From assembly GCA_964036045.1 (NCBI GenBank), contig OZ038382.1, positions 82,621,918 to 82,685,917 of the forward strand: a stretch of 64,000 bases of DNA. The letters run 5' to 3'. The notes under the pieces are model-generated. The model worked only from the letters and a program-made list of their open reading frames with translations, was not told the origin of the DNA and did not search any database. This stretch comes from Eutreptiella sp. 'Long Island Sound 2002'. Taxonomy: Eukaryota > Euglenozoa > Euglenophyceae > Eutreptiales > Eutreptiaceae. Each line of letters opens with the position of its first letter. Position 1 is the stretch's first letter. Position numbers and translations under genes: made by a program. Shown piece by piece: positions 52,633-63,206 of the stretch.

Positions 52633-53534
52633 TCAGGGGCAGGTGGTCCCTCCTCTCTCTGTGGGGATGACTGGGCACTCGTGCTCTCTGAAGCATGTTT
52701 CGAGGCCCCTCGCGTAGGCGTGTTGGTCGGCGGGGTCCATCTGTGCTGTTTTGGCTTCGCTGGGGGCGGTTAGGCGGGTGTCCCGAAAGGACGTCAAGTG
52801 CTTCGGGGGCCTCGGCTGGTTTGGAAAACGGGGGCTGTGCTTGGTAGAGAAGTTCCTTGAGGGTGTGAGGTGTTCCTCTCTGTTGGCTGAAAGCATTGCT
52901 GAACCGGCTGCGGGTGCGCCTGAGGTAGTCTGCCACCTGATCTGGTGCCGTCTCCGCCCACGCTTCTGGTCCTGGGGCTGCAATGCGGGGGGTGGTGAGG
53001 TGTTGCTCGGGAGGTGGAGGTCACGGTGGTGGAGGTAGAGGCCGAGGAGGATGTGGCGGGCTACCACCTTCAAGCAGCCCCCGCTGTGGCGTAGCGGCGG
53101 GCTGTGGAGGGTCAGGGGCGTGTCACCCGTGGCACTGGTGATGGCCCATGCGTGGTCCGCCGGGTCCGCGGCGTAATGCCCTCCGAGGTAGTTCCGAGGG
53201 TGTTCGCGAGAGGCCGGATGAGGCTTTGGTGGCTTGCGGGGGCAGATGCGGCCGGAGTTGCGGGCTACGCGTGGTGGTGAAGGTTGACCACCCGGCAGTG
53301 AAGGCAGTTGGTGAAGCGGTGTGCGGCCGCTAGGCAGACGCAGTGGTTTTGGTTGGAGGGCAGGGCCGTCTTTGGTCGGCAGTTGGCGGTATCTGTGGAC
53401 GGATGGTGGTGTAGGGGCATTGGGGCTTGCCGTGTGCTCATGCTGGCGGGCGTGCGTGTGGTGCCTGTGGTGCTCGTGCCTGTTGTGGTTGTGTTGTGTG
53501 CGGTGGATGGTGCGCGGGCTGGGGGGGGGGTCAT
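52633..53534 (-). pseudogene. Minus-strand segment with Cys/His motifs
   Basis: From the 5' side: NQNHCVCLAAAHRFTNCLHC, RVVNLHHHA to a TAG at 53,265; one base on, the text continues NSGRICPRKPPKPHPASREH, YLGGHYAADPADHAWAITSA, HSPPLRHSGGCLKVVARHIL and LGLYLHHRDLHLP to a stop at 52,633. The CVC, CLHC and HHH cluster suggests metal binding. The frame switch at 53,265 shows decay. Later text (QDQKRGRRRHQIRWQTTSGA) is basic. It precedes the 507-codon ORF on the same strand. Confidence 0.45.
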
Positions 53535-53564
53535 GCGGCCGCTGTTAGGTCGCTGGGTGAGGCT

Positions 53565-54270
53565 TTACGGTTGGTAGAACAGGAGTTTGAGGAGGTGGGC
53601 CTGGTACGTCTGGGGTAAGGTGGCTGCGTGTTGCAGGTACCTGTGGGTGCAGTACATGAGTTGGGTGCCCGGTTTGTTGACGGCCGTCCGTTGCATGTGT
53701 GCTGCCGTGGCCTGGGGGTCGTCAGCATGAGTGCGTAGCAGGCTGTAGACGGAAGTCGGGACGAGCCCCCTGCAGACCGCCTCGTGCACCTCTGCCTGCC
53801 GGAGGATGGTGGTTACTTTTGAGGTCGTCGGGGACCGTGTCAGCCATCTGGCGTACTGTGCGATGCTGTGGGCTGGGTTTCAGTCCTTGAGGACGTCCAG
53901 CCCCCGGTAGAGGGGTCATGTCTTGACGTGATCCCAGATCTGTCCTCTTTGTGGCCGCTGATGCAGTTGGTGTACCCTGCAGGGATGTGGATGAAGCGAC
54001 GTGTGTACCATCAGTAGTGTCGGGCGAGGACTGGCAGCTGCTCGAGGGCGAGTTGGAGCCGAGGTTTTTGCAGGTGTGCTGGGAGGCTATCCAGGCGAGG
54101 GGCTGCGTAGTAGAGGCGGATGCTGACGGGGTCCTCAAGGTGTCGTAGGAACCCGGTGTTCCCCGGGTGACCCAGTGTGGTGGCGAGTTGTTGGATCGGT
54201 GTGTGGTAGTGGTACTGTTTGTCTGTGTCTGTTTATAGCGTGTCCTCGGGTACCCAGCGGGGGGGCTGTG
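53565..54270 (-). pseudogene. Minus-strand segment, retroelement-like zinc-binding end
   Basis: Reading minus from 54,250: YHYHTPIQQLATTLGHPGNT, FLRHLEDPVSIRLYYAAPRL, LEQLPVLARHY, a TGA, YTRRFIHIPAGYTNCISGHK, then after a frame change IWDHVKT, a TGA, PLYRGLDVLKD, a TGA, SIAQYARWLTRSPTTSKVTT, VCRGLVPTSVYSLLRTHADD, ending LLKLLFYQP and TAA. The pattern C-x3-H ... W-D-H-V-K-x2-(lost Cys)-P-L resembles the C-terminal zinc element of some LINE ORF2 proteins. The RT that should precede it is absent, so the identity stays tentative. Confidence 0.45.
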
Positions 54271-54375
54271 TCGGCGAGGGTATCGGGGGCAGATGCTGCA
54301 GCTAGTTGTGGTGTGTGGTGTCCAGTCGTACGTGTTCGAGCTCTGGAGCCAGGTTTCTCTTCTACGTTAGGGCAT

Positions 54376-54945
54376 GCAAGTCAGAACTCTGAACTACTGG
54401 CAAATTTTGACCACTGGGTTGGGCAACTGACGCCCGGATCTTATGGCAGCAACGAACTGCTCTTCCGGCTTGTGGCTAAGATCCCACGAGACGTCTGCAA
54501 TGAGTGTTGGGCAGCGGCGGAGCGCATGGCGAGAATCCTCACCTATGAGGATTTTTCTGCGCTTATATTGGAGCTGACTCTGGAGAACGAGAGTAATCAG
54601 CACCTCAATGCTTACCACCCTGGTGGCGGCAACTCTGGCAACCATTGGCTTGGCCACCGAGGACCTTGACCCTCTGGTCAAGGGCCAACTCCTACGAATG
54701 CTTGCTACATGAGTTATATCCAGGACCTGTTCTCGTCTGACACCAGAGACGAGAAGGGCGGCCTTGTACATGCCCCTGTCTGAAACAGGCACGAGTGTTT
54801 CTTGGAGCAGAGCAAAAAGCAGGAGATCAACCCTAGGGGCAAGTCCAAGATGCCCGACCACTACAGGTGTACTAACACCTGTGCCTGCTGTGCTCGCCGC
54901 AAGCACTTATGACGGACAGAACCCTCACACGCGTGTCTCGCGCGC
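54376..54945 (+). pseudogene. Copia-type Gag remnant ending inside its zinc knuckle
   Basis: Open from about 54,376 in the frame LLANFDHWVGQLTPGSYGSN, ELLFRLVAKIPRDVCNECWA, LTYEDFSALILELTLENESN, QHLNAYHPGGGNSGNHWLGH to TGA 54,667-54,669. It then changes frame to SYIQDLFSSDTRDEKGGLVH, a TGA, ECFLEQSKKQEINPRGKSKM and PDHYRCTNTCACCARRKHL, where a TGA cuts the CCHC knuckle after its His. From memory, this order matches Gag of Ty1/copia-like elements in dinoflagellates. Nothing of protease or pol follows; the DNA turns A-rich at once. Confidence 0.6.
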
Positions 54946-55169
54946 GTCAGTGAAATCAAAAGAAAGAAAAACAACAAGAAGCCGCAAAAAAAAGACAAAA
55001 GAATAGAAAAGTTCTTTTTCCAGATCTCAGAAACCCCCCCCCCCAATTTTAGCGCCACTGTTTGGCAAGGTCGGCAAAAATTCTCCAGACACAGCAAAAC
55101 GGCGTGATGTCCGAGAGAGGACGAGGAGAAATCGCTTGTGCATGATCGACCGAAGCGCAAAGTGCGTGC

Positions 55170-56175
55170 AAGGAGGGGAAAGGAAGAACAAGAAAGACAA
55201 GGGGGCAAATCAAGAAGCGGAGCACCAATAAAACTAAAGGAGCGCCTACTCTTGGGCGCCGACAAAAACAACAAGTGAGAGGGGAGAAGAACAAGGAGCC
55301 ACGCGGAACCGGAACCCAGGCGCTTGCTCTTGGGCGCCAAAGAAAGCAAAAAGTCGGCGAAGACATCAAAAAATCGCGGTAAAATAGAATCAAACACACG
55401 CTTACTCTTGAGCGCCGACAAAAGCAACGAGTAAAGGTAAAAATCAAAAGGAGCCCCAACGAGACGCAAACAAAGTGCTTACTCTTGTGCGCGGCCAAAA
55501 CCAAAGAGTCAAGGGGAAACAAAAAAGGGCAAAGACGAGAGTGGTTGAATTTGTGCCCCAAAAAGTAGCAAAGAGCATGCATGGCTACTAGGAGCTTGTG
55601 TGCCTGCCCAGAAAACAAAGCAAAGTACATGCATAGGTGACAAGAGCGAGAGGGCATCAACCAAAAGAGAAAGCAAGGAGAGGGCATGGGATACAGCAGC
55701 AAAAAAAGGGGGGGGTCACAAGACACAAAGCAATGAACGAACAAATGTGAAACGGAAAAGCTGGGGTGCGTGGCCCAAGACATAGCAACGTATGTGCGTA
55801 GGAGCTAGGAAATTGGCTGCATGCTCGGGCAAACAAAGCAAAAAGCGAGCAAAAGCAAAAGGTGGGAGGCTGGGAAAAACAGAGAAGGAAGCAGGCAACC
55901 AAACAATGCATAGAACACTCAGGGGTGAAGGAAACGTGTGTGCATGCTGCAACACATGGCAAAGTGCGAATATAGGTGATAGGAGCTTGTGTGTGTGCCC
56001 CAAAACATAGCAAAGTGTGTACGTAGGTGATTCAAGTTTGAGGTTGTGCTCCAACGCAACGAAAACAACACGCCATAGGGAAAAGGGGCAAGATAGCTGG
56101 CGCCCAAGAAGAACGTAGAAGAGGTGCGTACATCGGAAAGAGGACCTTGGTTGCGTGCTCCAAAACATGACACAG
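55170..56175. repeat. 78-90-bp degenerate minisatellite, purine-rich strand
   Basis: Units start with phrases such as GCTTACTCTTGGGCGCCGA followed by ACAAAAGCAACGAGT (about 55,244, 55,320, 55,398 and 55,478), grading into AGGAGCTTGTGTGTGTGCCC ... AACATAGCAAAGT units (55,590, 55,780, 55,985 and 56,140). Minus ORFs are repeat translations. Confidence 0.7.
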
Positions 56176-56520
56176 TGCGTAGGAGGGTGTCATGAGTGAC
56201 TGGAGGGCGTGAAGGGACCGAGGGAGCATGTAACATAACAATAAGGAGAGAGTCGGAGAAAAAGAAAAAAAACAACAAGCACATAGACTAGGGCACCGCA
56301 ACCAGCAGCGGGAAGGGAGAAGGAAGCGAACGCAAGAACCCAGGAGCGACCACAGGGTAGAGGAAAGGGGGAAGAGCAACAAAGCCATGAAGAGGCAGGG
56401 TAGAACGGCAAAGAGAGGGTAGAGAAGAGAAAGAGAGCGAGGAGAGCCAAGTGAAAAAGGCAGCAGGGAGGAAAGAGGAGCAAGGAGGGGAGTGCGAAAA
56501 AAAAGAAAGAAAGCCCCGCC
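56176..56520. other. Purine-rich low-complexity DNA
   Basis: AG-rich with no periodicity that I can fix and no coding signal. Confidence 0.55.
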
Positions 56521-56523
56521 GTC

Positions 56524-59350
56524 CAGTATCATCTTTAAGGCCCCGGTCTGGAACATCCAGGGCGGAGCAAGAATGAGGAGTCCCCTCCCCAACCGGACGG
56601 GACTATCCGGGAAAGGGGGTGGCCAGACGCCACGGACTGCATCATCAGGGGCAGAGCAAAGCGGAATGAACACAGCCCCTTGACTGAACCATCCGGGGTG
56701 AAACCAGGATGAGGACGCGCCACCTCGCGGGATGAATAATCCGGGGACAACTGGCTGGACGCACCTGACTAGAACATCTGAGGTTGATCATCAGCGGACA
56801 CGCGACCACAACCCCCAGGAAATGGAAAAAAGACTAGACGCCAGGAACTGGATCATCCGGGGCGGACCCAGCATGAGGAACCACCAGCCCCCGAACTGGC
56901 TCATCCGGGAACAAGTGGCAGGACGCCCTTGACTGGAACATCAGGGGCTGATCATCAGCGGACACACGGGCACCCATTCCAGGTATGGAGCATCTGGGGG
57001 AAGAAGACAAGGCGCCTCGGACTGCATCATCCTGGGCGGATCAAGAAGGAGGAGCCACCAACCCGAAGACTTGATCATCCGAGGAACGGCGGCCAATGAC
57101 CGGCATAAAAGGAAGAGCGGCCAAAAAAAAGGCGCAGCAGGGCGACAAAAAGAAGGAAGTGATGAGTGAAGTCCCAGACTGGACTGGAGAGTCCGGGAAA
57201 CGAAGGCAAGACGCCCCGGACTGGATCAGCCAGGGCGGATGAAGGAGGAGGAGCCAGCAACTCACCGACCCCAGGACTGGATCATCCGGGGAAGGGGGGC
57301 CAACAAGCGGTGGCAAAGGAGAGGGCCAGAAAAAGGCAAAGCATGGCAACAAGCGGAAAGAGGAATGGAAGAGTGGAGAGAAGCCCGGGACTGGAGTGTC
57401 CGGGGAAAGAGGACAAGATGCCCCGGACCATCAGGGGCAGACCGAGAAGGAGGAGCCACCAATCTCAGGAGTGAATGATTCGGGGAAGGGGGGCCAATGA
57501 CCGGCGGCGAGGGAGGCGGCCAGAAAAAGGCGAAGCACGGCAACAGGAAGAAGGAGGAGTGGATTGAAGTCGAGGGCTGGAGCATCCAGGGCTGAACAAG
57601 AGCGCCCCGAACTGGGACATCCGGGGCGGACCAAGGATGGAGGAGCCTCCAACCAAGGCAGCAGCCGGCGGAGGGCATGAAGCCAGCAGAAAAAGAGGCA
57701 AAAGAGGCACAGCAGAAAGAAGAAGGAGTGAAGCCCAGTAACGGATCATCGGGGCATGAAAGAGACATCTCCCCCTCGAGAGGGTCATCCGGGAAATGGG
57801 GTAATCAAACGCCCAGGACTGGATCAACCTGAGCAGAGCAAGGCGAAAAAAAAGGAGACCCAAGGACTGGACCTTCCGGTGTAATGCGGACTGGTGCCCC
57901 GGACTGAATCACCTGGGGTGGAACCAGCATTCGGAGCCACCACCCCCAGGGCTGAATCATCCGGGGACAAGCGGCGGCAAGTCCCAGACTGGAGCATCTG
58001 GGGCAGAACAATCGCGGACGCACGAGCACAACCCCAAGGTCTGGAGCATCCGGGGAAAGAAGACAAGAAGCCCCGGACTGGATCATCTGAGGCGGATAAG
58101 GAAGAAGGAACCACGACCCAAGTACTGGATCATCCGGGGAACGGGGGCCAAAGAAAAGAGAAGAAGGAGGCACAGCCTGAAGAGGGTGCAGGGAAACTTA
58201 AGAGAACACGTGGCCGCCAGTGGGGAAAGCGGACAGAAGAAGAGGAGGCACAGCGACAAAAAGAAGCAGCCCTGGACTGGATCAACCGCGGCGAATCAAG
58301 AAGGAGCTGGGCAAGGTCCTGGGCAGGAAAAAGCAATCATGACTGGACTGATTCAAGAAGGAGGAACCACCCACCCCAGCACTGGAACATCCAGGGTAAC
58401 CCGGCAGACAGCGGAGGAAGAACATGCGGAGAAAGAGGGAGCACGGCAACAAAAAAGAGGAAGAGGGGAGGCGGGTCCCTGACGGGAGCGTGCGGGGAGG
58501 GACATGAACGCCCTGGACGGGGACATCAGGGGCTTTGCAGCTCGGTCCCAGAGGCTACCACATCGTTAGGGAAAACGGGAAGAGAAGAAGACCAACTGCG
58601 GTTGTGGCATACAAGTCTACCAAGAACTCTCCACCCAGGGTCCCCTTGCTCTCACACGCCGGTAAGGGGTGGACAGGAGATGGAGGGCACCACGGTGTTT
58701 GTTTTGACCCTGCTTGTGCACCAGCGAGAATGCAGATTACGCCTGGTGACCGTTCCCAGGAGCCGAGGTGGCACCAACCTGTGGGGTGGTAACCGGTCGG
58801 ACATAGGTGTCCCCCATAAGGTGCGAACTGCGGTTCAACCCCTGAGAGGGACTGTGGTCTGAGAGAGGCACTGCCCATTGGGTCAGGGGAACCTCGGGCG
58901 CTGCAAAGCATCCTGTTGACGGGCAGTGTTCTCAACCCGCGGTGTAAGGCCGGGTTACCTCCCTGGCTACGTTGGTGGTGCAGATTTACAGAGACAGTAC
59001 ATTTGGACACGGCGTACAACAAGTGAGACCATTAATGGGGGACATCAGCAATCGGCACCCTCCTCGAGATCCCTCGCGCCAAACCGCCGCGCTGTGTCGG
59101 GATAGGTGGGCGAGAGAGGGTAGAGAGGGATGAGAGGGCTAGAAGCATGAGCAAGGAGAGGAGGCCAAGAAAAAGCACTAACCCGAGCATCTGTTGGCAT
59201 CGAGCACGTGGGCTGGGCATGAAGGAGCTGTTCTCATCCCAGGTCGGGAACATCCGGGGTAAGACGACAAGACATTCCGGACTGGATCATTTGGGGCGGA
59301 GCAAGAAGTAGAGCCCCCAGCCCCAGGACTGGAACATCCGGAAGCAGGGG
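56524..59350. repeat. Dense array of GGACTGGATCATCCGGGG motif
   Basis: Roughly forty variants of the 18-mer, typically 40-70 bp apart in purine-rich filler (clear examples near 56,849, 57,275, 57,949, 58,075, 58,120 and 59,278). Full units begin CCCCGGA and end TCCGGGG, which pair as a 7-bp stem over the 8-base loop CTGGATCA. The filler varies in length and sequence, so this is not a simple head-to-tail satellite. A patch at 58,530-59,030 lacks the motif and reads as more ordinary mixed sequence without a recognisable gene. Confidence 0.8.
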
Positions 59351-59955
59351 CACATGGAGATGACAGTGCCGCGTGGCAAAGAAGGAGCGCAGAACCGAAA
59401 AGGTGGGATGTACCAAAATGGATGATCCACCGCACGAAAAGACCACTACCACATGGGCATGGAGGTCCGGGGCTGAGAGGCCGGACAGGCAAGCAGAAAT
59501 GACCACCAGCCATGGGAACGCAACAGCCAGGGACAGCAGGCGCGACCGAAGCTGACGCGCACAGAGCTGGGAGAAGGGGGAGGATGGACAGGGCAAGGAG
59601 TAGAATGGATCACTTCAGTCGGGCGATTAGATGGCAAACTTGGTCATCAGGGGCGGTACAAGAAGGTGCAGCTGTATTGTACGGGACATATTATCAGAAG
59701 ACGCACAAGAGGCGTGGCCACCAACCCAAGGGAAGGACCGCTATGGCAAAAAAGTGCAAAGGTGAGCAGCAGGAGATGAGATGGGACAGGAAGTAGGAAC
59801 AACGGAGCGCCGGCAGGGGGAAGCACAAAGGGTGCAAGTGGCAGTGAGGCTGGAGCAACAGGGGGAGCACAGGGAGGACCACGAAAGAGAGGACCGAGAG
59901 GAAAAAAAGAAGCGCAAGGCAAAGGGAAAGGCGCAAGGCGCGATAGGTGGAACCA

Positions 59956-60032
59956 GCTGAGGAGTACCCCAGCGGCTAAATGCCCCGCTTTAGTGGCTGT
60001 AGTTGTGGGTTCCATCCCCACTAGCGGCACCA
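59956..60032 (+). repeat. tRNA-like element with A and B boxes
   Basis: TACCCCAGCGG (59,965-59,975) fits an A box and GGTTCCATCCC (60,008-60,018) a B box, each 10 of 11, 32 bases apart as in tRNA. GTGGG/CCCAC forms a perfect 5-bp T-stem with a 7-base loop, and the 3' end reads GGC-A-CCA. The acceptor stem pairs only partly (GCTG with CGGC) and no clean anticodon arm forms. Most likely a tRNA pseudogene or SINE head. Confidence 0.4.
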
Positions 60033-60504
60033 GCCGGGCAAAGATGAAGACAAGCCTCATTCCACAGTAACGGCGGCGGTATACTTGCAGCAGTTCTAAA
60101 AGGGACCATGTAGGTTCAAAAACACACCGAGCCGGGGATGCTTTTTGGCGGCAGAGGAATTAGAGTCGCAGCAGCCTCAGGTGTTGAGGGCAGCAGGAAG
60201 CAGATTCAAGAGGGTACCCAAGCAACGGAAGGATGACTGCACAGTGTCGCAAAAATGTACACAGGAGACACACAATGAACAGAAAGAAGATGACGGAAGC
60301 GAGAGGAGCAGATGTTCTGTTCGCAGCCAGCTGATGACGAGCATCGGAATGAGTGCAGAAAAAGATGAGAACGCACAGCAAGGAAGAACAGCGTGCGCTT
60401 GGGCGCCAAAGGAGCAGAGGCTGCAAGGAGCACGGGAAAGGATCAGTGCAGGTGTGATTGCACAGAGTGTAAGGGGCAACTGAACTGACTCCCTCTGGAG
60501 GATA

Positions 60505-61645
60505 TTGGGCGTGTTCGAGGGGGGGCAGGATTGCCAGGAGCAGGCAGAGGAGGTACGCAAAAAAGTGGTCACCAGAGTGGAAAAGACATGGCAAGCTGGA
60601 AAGCTGGAGGAACAGCTGCCACAAGGGGAAACCAGTTGGCAGGCGTACATACAGAGGATGAAGCAAAAGAGGCGGATGAGAGGGCCACCGTAAGTGGAGG
60701 CGTGGGCAACAGGGGGCGAGAACAGGCAGACAGTGTACAGGGAGACGAAAAATGGGGAGGGCTACAGGAAGGTAAATGAATAAGGAGGGACAGGCCCAAG
60801 GAGGGCAGAAATCCTGTGGATGAAAAAGAGGGTATATGCAGTGATGTGGGAGAGAGACCGAGAGGGAGGCGAATGACATGGTGCGGCAGGAAAAGGAGCC
60901 GGCTAAGAGGTCAATAGCGTGGAGTACTGAACGGGGGTCCCCAGTCGGGCAAGCCCAGCGGGGCAAGGCAGGGAGAAAAGTGTAAACTCCAATGACAGTA
61001 GACCGTCAACGTGTGGTGCAGGAAGTTTGGAGAGGGATGAGGCAGTTAGAAGCGTACAGCAGCATGGGCATGGAAGACGAAAGACGATATCCTGGAGGGG
61101 ACAGGAGAACGGACAGGTGACATGGTGTTGGTGGAGGAAATGGAAGGAAATAAGACTTACTCCCTTTGGGGAGTGCTGTGTGTGCTTGAGAGAAGGCCGA
61201 GTAGTGAGGATGAGATAGCTATGCTACGAAGAGGGGTGATAGTCGAAGTGAATGGTAAACACAAAGCGGGTACTCAGGGGAACTGCTGCCACCAGAGGAA
61301 GTCACAGGGCAGAAGTACATCCAGAGAACGGCACAAGAAGAAGGATGGGAGGACTACCGGAGGTGGAAGCTTGGGCAGCGGAGGGGGGATACAGGGTAAC
61401 AGTGTACCGGGGAACGAAGACTGGGGAGGGATACAGAGAGCTGGTGGATTATGGAGACAGGCGCCCGCTGTATGCCGGCATCCTGTGGACCAGATAGAGG
61501 GTCTACGCAGTGTTGTGGCAAGTCAGGGGTCTAGCACACGAGCAACATGTGGTGGCGGCGGCGCTACAACAGGTGCTCACGAGTGTGCAAGAGGTACAAG
61601 GATGACCCGACGAAATGCCCCACATTGTGAGGGGAGGGATAATAC
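60505..61645 (+). repeat. Two diverged copies of a coding-like unit, about 680 bp apart
   Basis: 60,590-60,870 and 61,265-61,540 align by phrases (GGAACTGCTGCCACCAGAGG vs GGAACAGCTGCCACAAGGGG; TACAGAGGATG vs TCCAGAGAACG; GTATATGCAGTGATGTGG vs GTCTACGCAGTGTTGTGG). In the better-kept copy one frame reads GYRVTVYRGTKTGEGYRELV and DYGDRRPLYAGILW, then a TAG and RVYAVLWQ. A protein-coding origin is likely; the family is unknown. 60,100-60,500 shows only a Lys/Glu/Arg-rich open frame of doubtful reality. Confidence 0.45.
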
Positions 61646-62529
61646 CAGGACATGGCAGGTGCCTCTATTGGGCGCTGAGTGCGATGGAAGGGCACAGTGG
61701 GAAGGCGGCGGCGGACGATGTGTGCAGGGCGAAACAAAAGAAGGAAACATGGCATAGCCTGCGGGGTCGGGCTGGGCACGGCCGGTCATGCAGGACGCAG
61801 GGGTGGGAACACGGGAGCAGTACCTGAACGAAGTGCTTACGGGGGAGATATGGCGCGGGGCGTGTGACGTCGGACGGCGGGCACAGCAAAGGAGATGAAC
61901 GATAGCCATATACCGGGAGGGGGGCGCAAAGCGCGGGTACCGAAAGATGGTGGAGGTGTAAAAAGGGGAGCAGGCGGCGCCAGCATTGCTGTGGAGCAGA
62001 AGAGGAAGTGGCCACTACAAACTCTTGTTGCCTCCAAGCGGGGAGGGCTGGGAAGATGCGGGGGACGGAGACGCGAGAGAGATAATAGACGTAGAAGAGA
62101 TGGAATTGGTGACGTGGGGAAAAATAGACGAGGACCAAGGATCAGGACGACAGCCACAGGAAGCAGGACGGGACGAGGAGCAAGTGTGGCAGGACGTGCA
62201 CCACGTACCAATACAGGGAGCGGGGGGGCCAAGGCTTTGAGGTACCAGGAGCAAGAATGTCCCGCGAGGGAAGGGCACGAGGTGGCCGAGGAATGTGCAC
62301 GGGATAGGCCACAGAGAGCCGGGTGGGAAGGAGTACTAGGGGCCCAACTAAACGCAATGTAGTATGAGTAAATACCCGAGGGTGCGGGTGGCGGTGAATG
62401 GACAGGAGGCTTGGAGGCGGGGTTGACCTGTTGGTGAAGGGGGTTGGGGAAGGAGGTGTTGCAGCAGATGAGGGATTCGGACGCGCGATGGGGAGCTGAG
62501 AGAGACGTACAACTACAGACAGGGAGGCC

Positions 62530-63102
62530 GTGAGGGTCGAACCAGGGTGGTTGGGTACGTACATATCGGCATCGGCAGGGCGGCGGCGGTGGGGGTGGCA
62601 TATGACATTGCAAGCAGACCAAAGAGAACGGGTGCTCGTGAGAAAACAGTTGGAAGCGGAGCTACCGGGAGGGATTACAAACCACGTAGTGGTGCATGCA
62701 CCCTTCACGGGGCCAAGTTTGGCTCCGACACGCACGACGCATGGACGAGCGAGTCAGGAGGTGGTGTACACATTCTAGGAGGAGATGACGCTGACGGCAG
62801 CGGAGGCCATCAAGCTGGTGCTGGATTAAGGAGCGGCGTGCATGGCTAACCGCACATATCATGTGCACCCGCACACAGGGGACAAATGGCATTATGCGTT
62901 CCCGGGGGACAACGGCATGGAGGGTATATCACCCCTGCTTGGGTGCATACTGCAGGGCAACGACACATCGGCCCTCGCCAAGGTGCCAGGGAAGTTGGTA
63001 CAAGGGGCCGATATGGGGATATGGGGATATGGGGAGAGGGCGAGGAGGAGTGGGCGGTGGGGTGCATGCAGCCGGCAAGGTACTGTAGAGGTGAGTGAAT
63101 GA
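62530..63102 (+). pseudogene. Unknown plus-strand coding segments
   Basis: Two open stretches: 62,530-62,778 (GTYISASAGRRRWGWHMTLQ, RVLVRKQLEAELPGGITNHV, VVHAPFTGPSLAPTRTTHGR) and, after a short gap with EEMTLTAAEAIKLVLD, 62,842-63,102 (NRTYHVHPHTGDKWHYAFPG, MEGISPLLGCILQGNDTSAL, KVPGKLVQGADMGIWGYGER). Text quality supports a real gene, broken at 62,776 and 62,827. Together with the next entry it forms a plus-strand unit running off the right edge. No known domain. Confidence 0.4.
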
Positions 63103-63206
63103 CGAGTGGGTAAACAAAACAAATCTCCCGACTGGTACAGAAGGGACCGGCGGCGACGCAGTGCAGAGGGAAGACGGTCCACATACTCCTCCCAGATGAC
63201 AGGTTG

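Noticed and set aside
51554-52717. 387-codon plus-strand ORF
   Set aside because: Gly/Val/Cys/Trp-rich text is the antisense of C-rich DNA; the minus strand has the non-repetitive protein text nearby.
54861-56673. Minus ORFs with hydrophobic Leu/Cys/Phe text, like membrane proteins
   Set aside because: They lie in purine-rich DNA whose complement gives Leu/Phe/Ser/Pro codons; repeats of the minisatellite recur in the translation.
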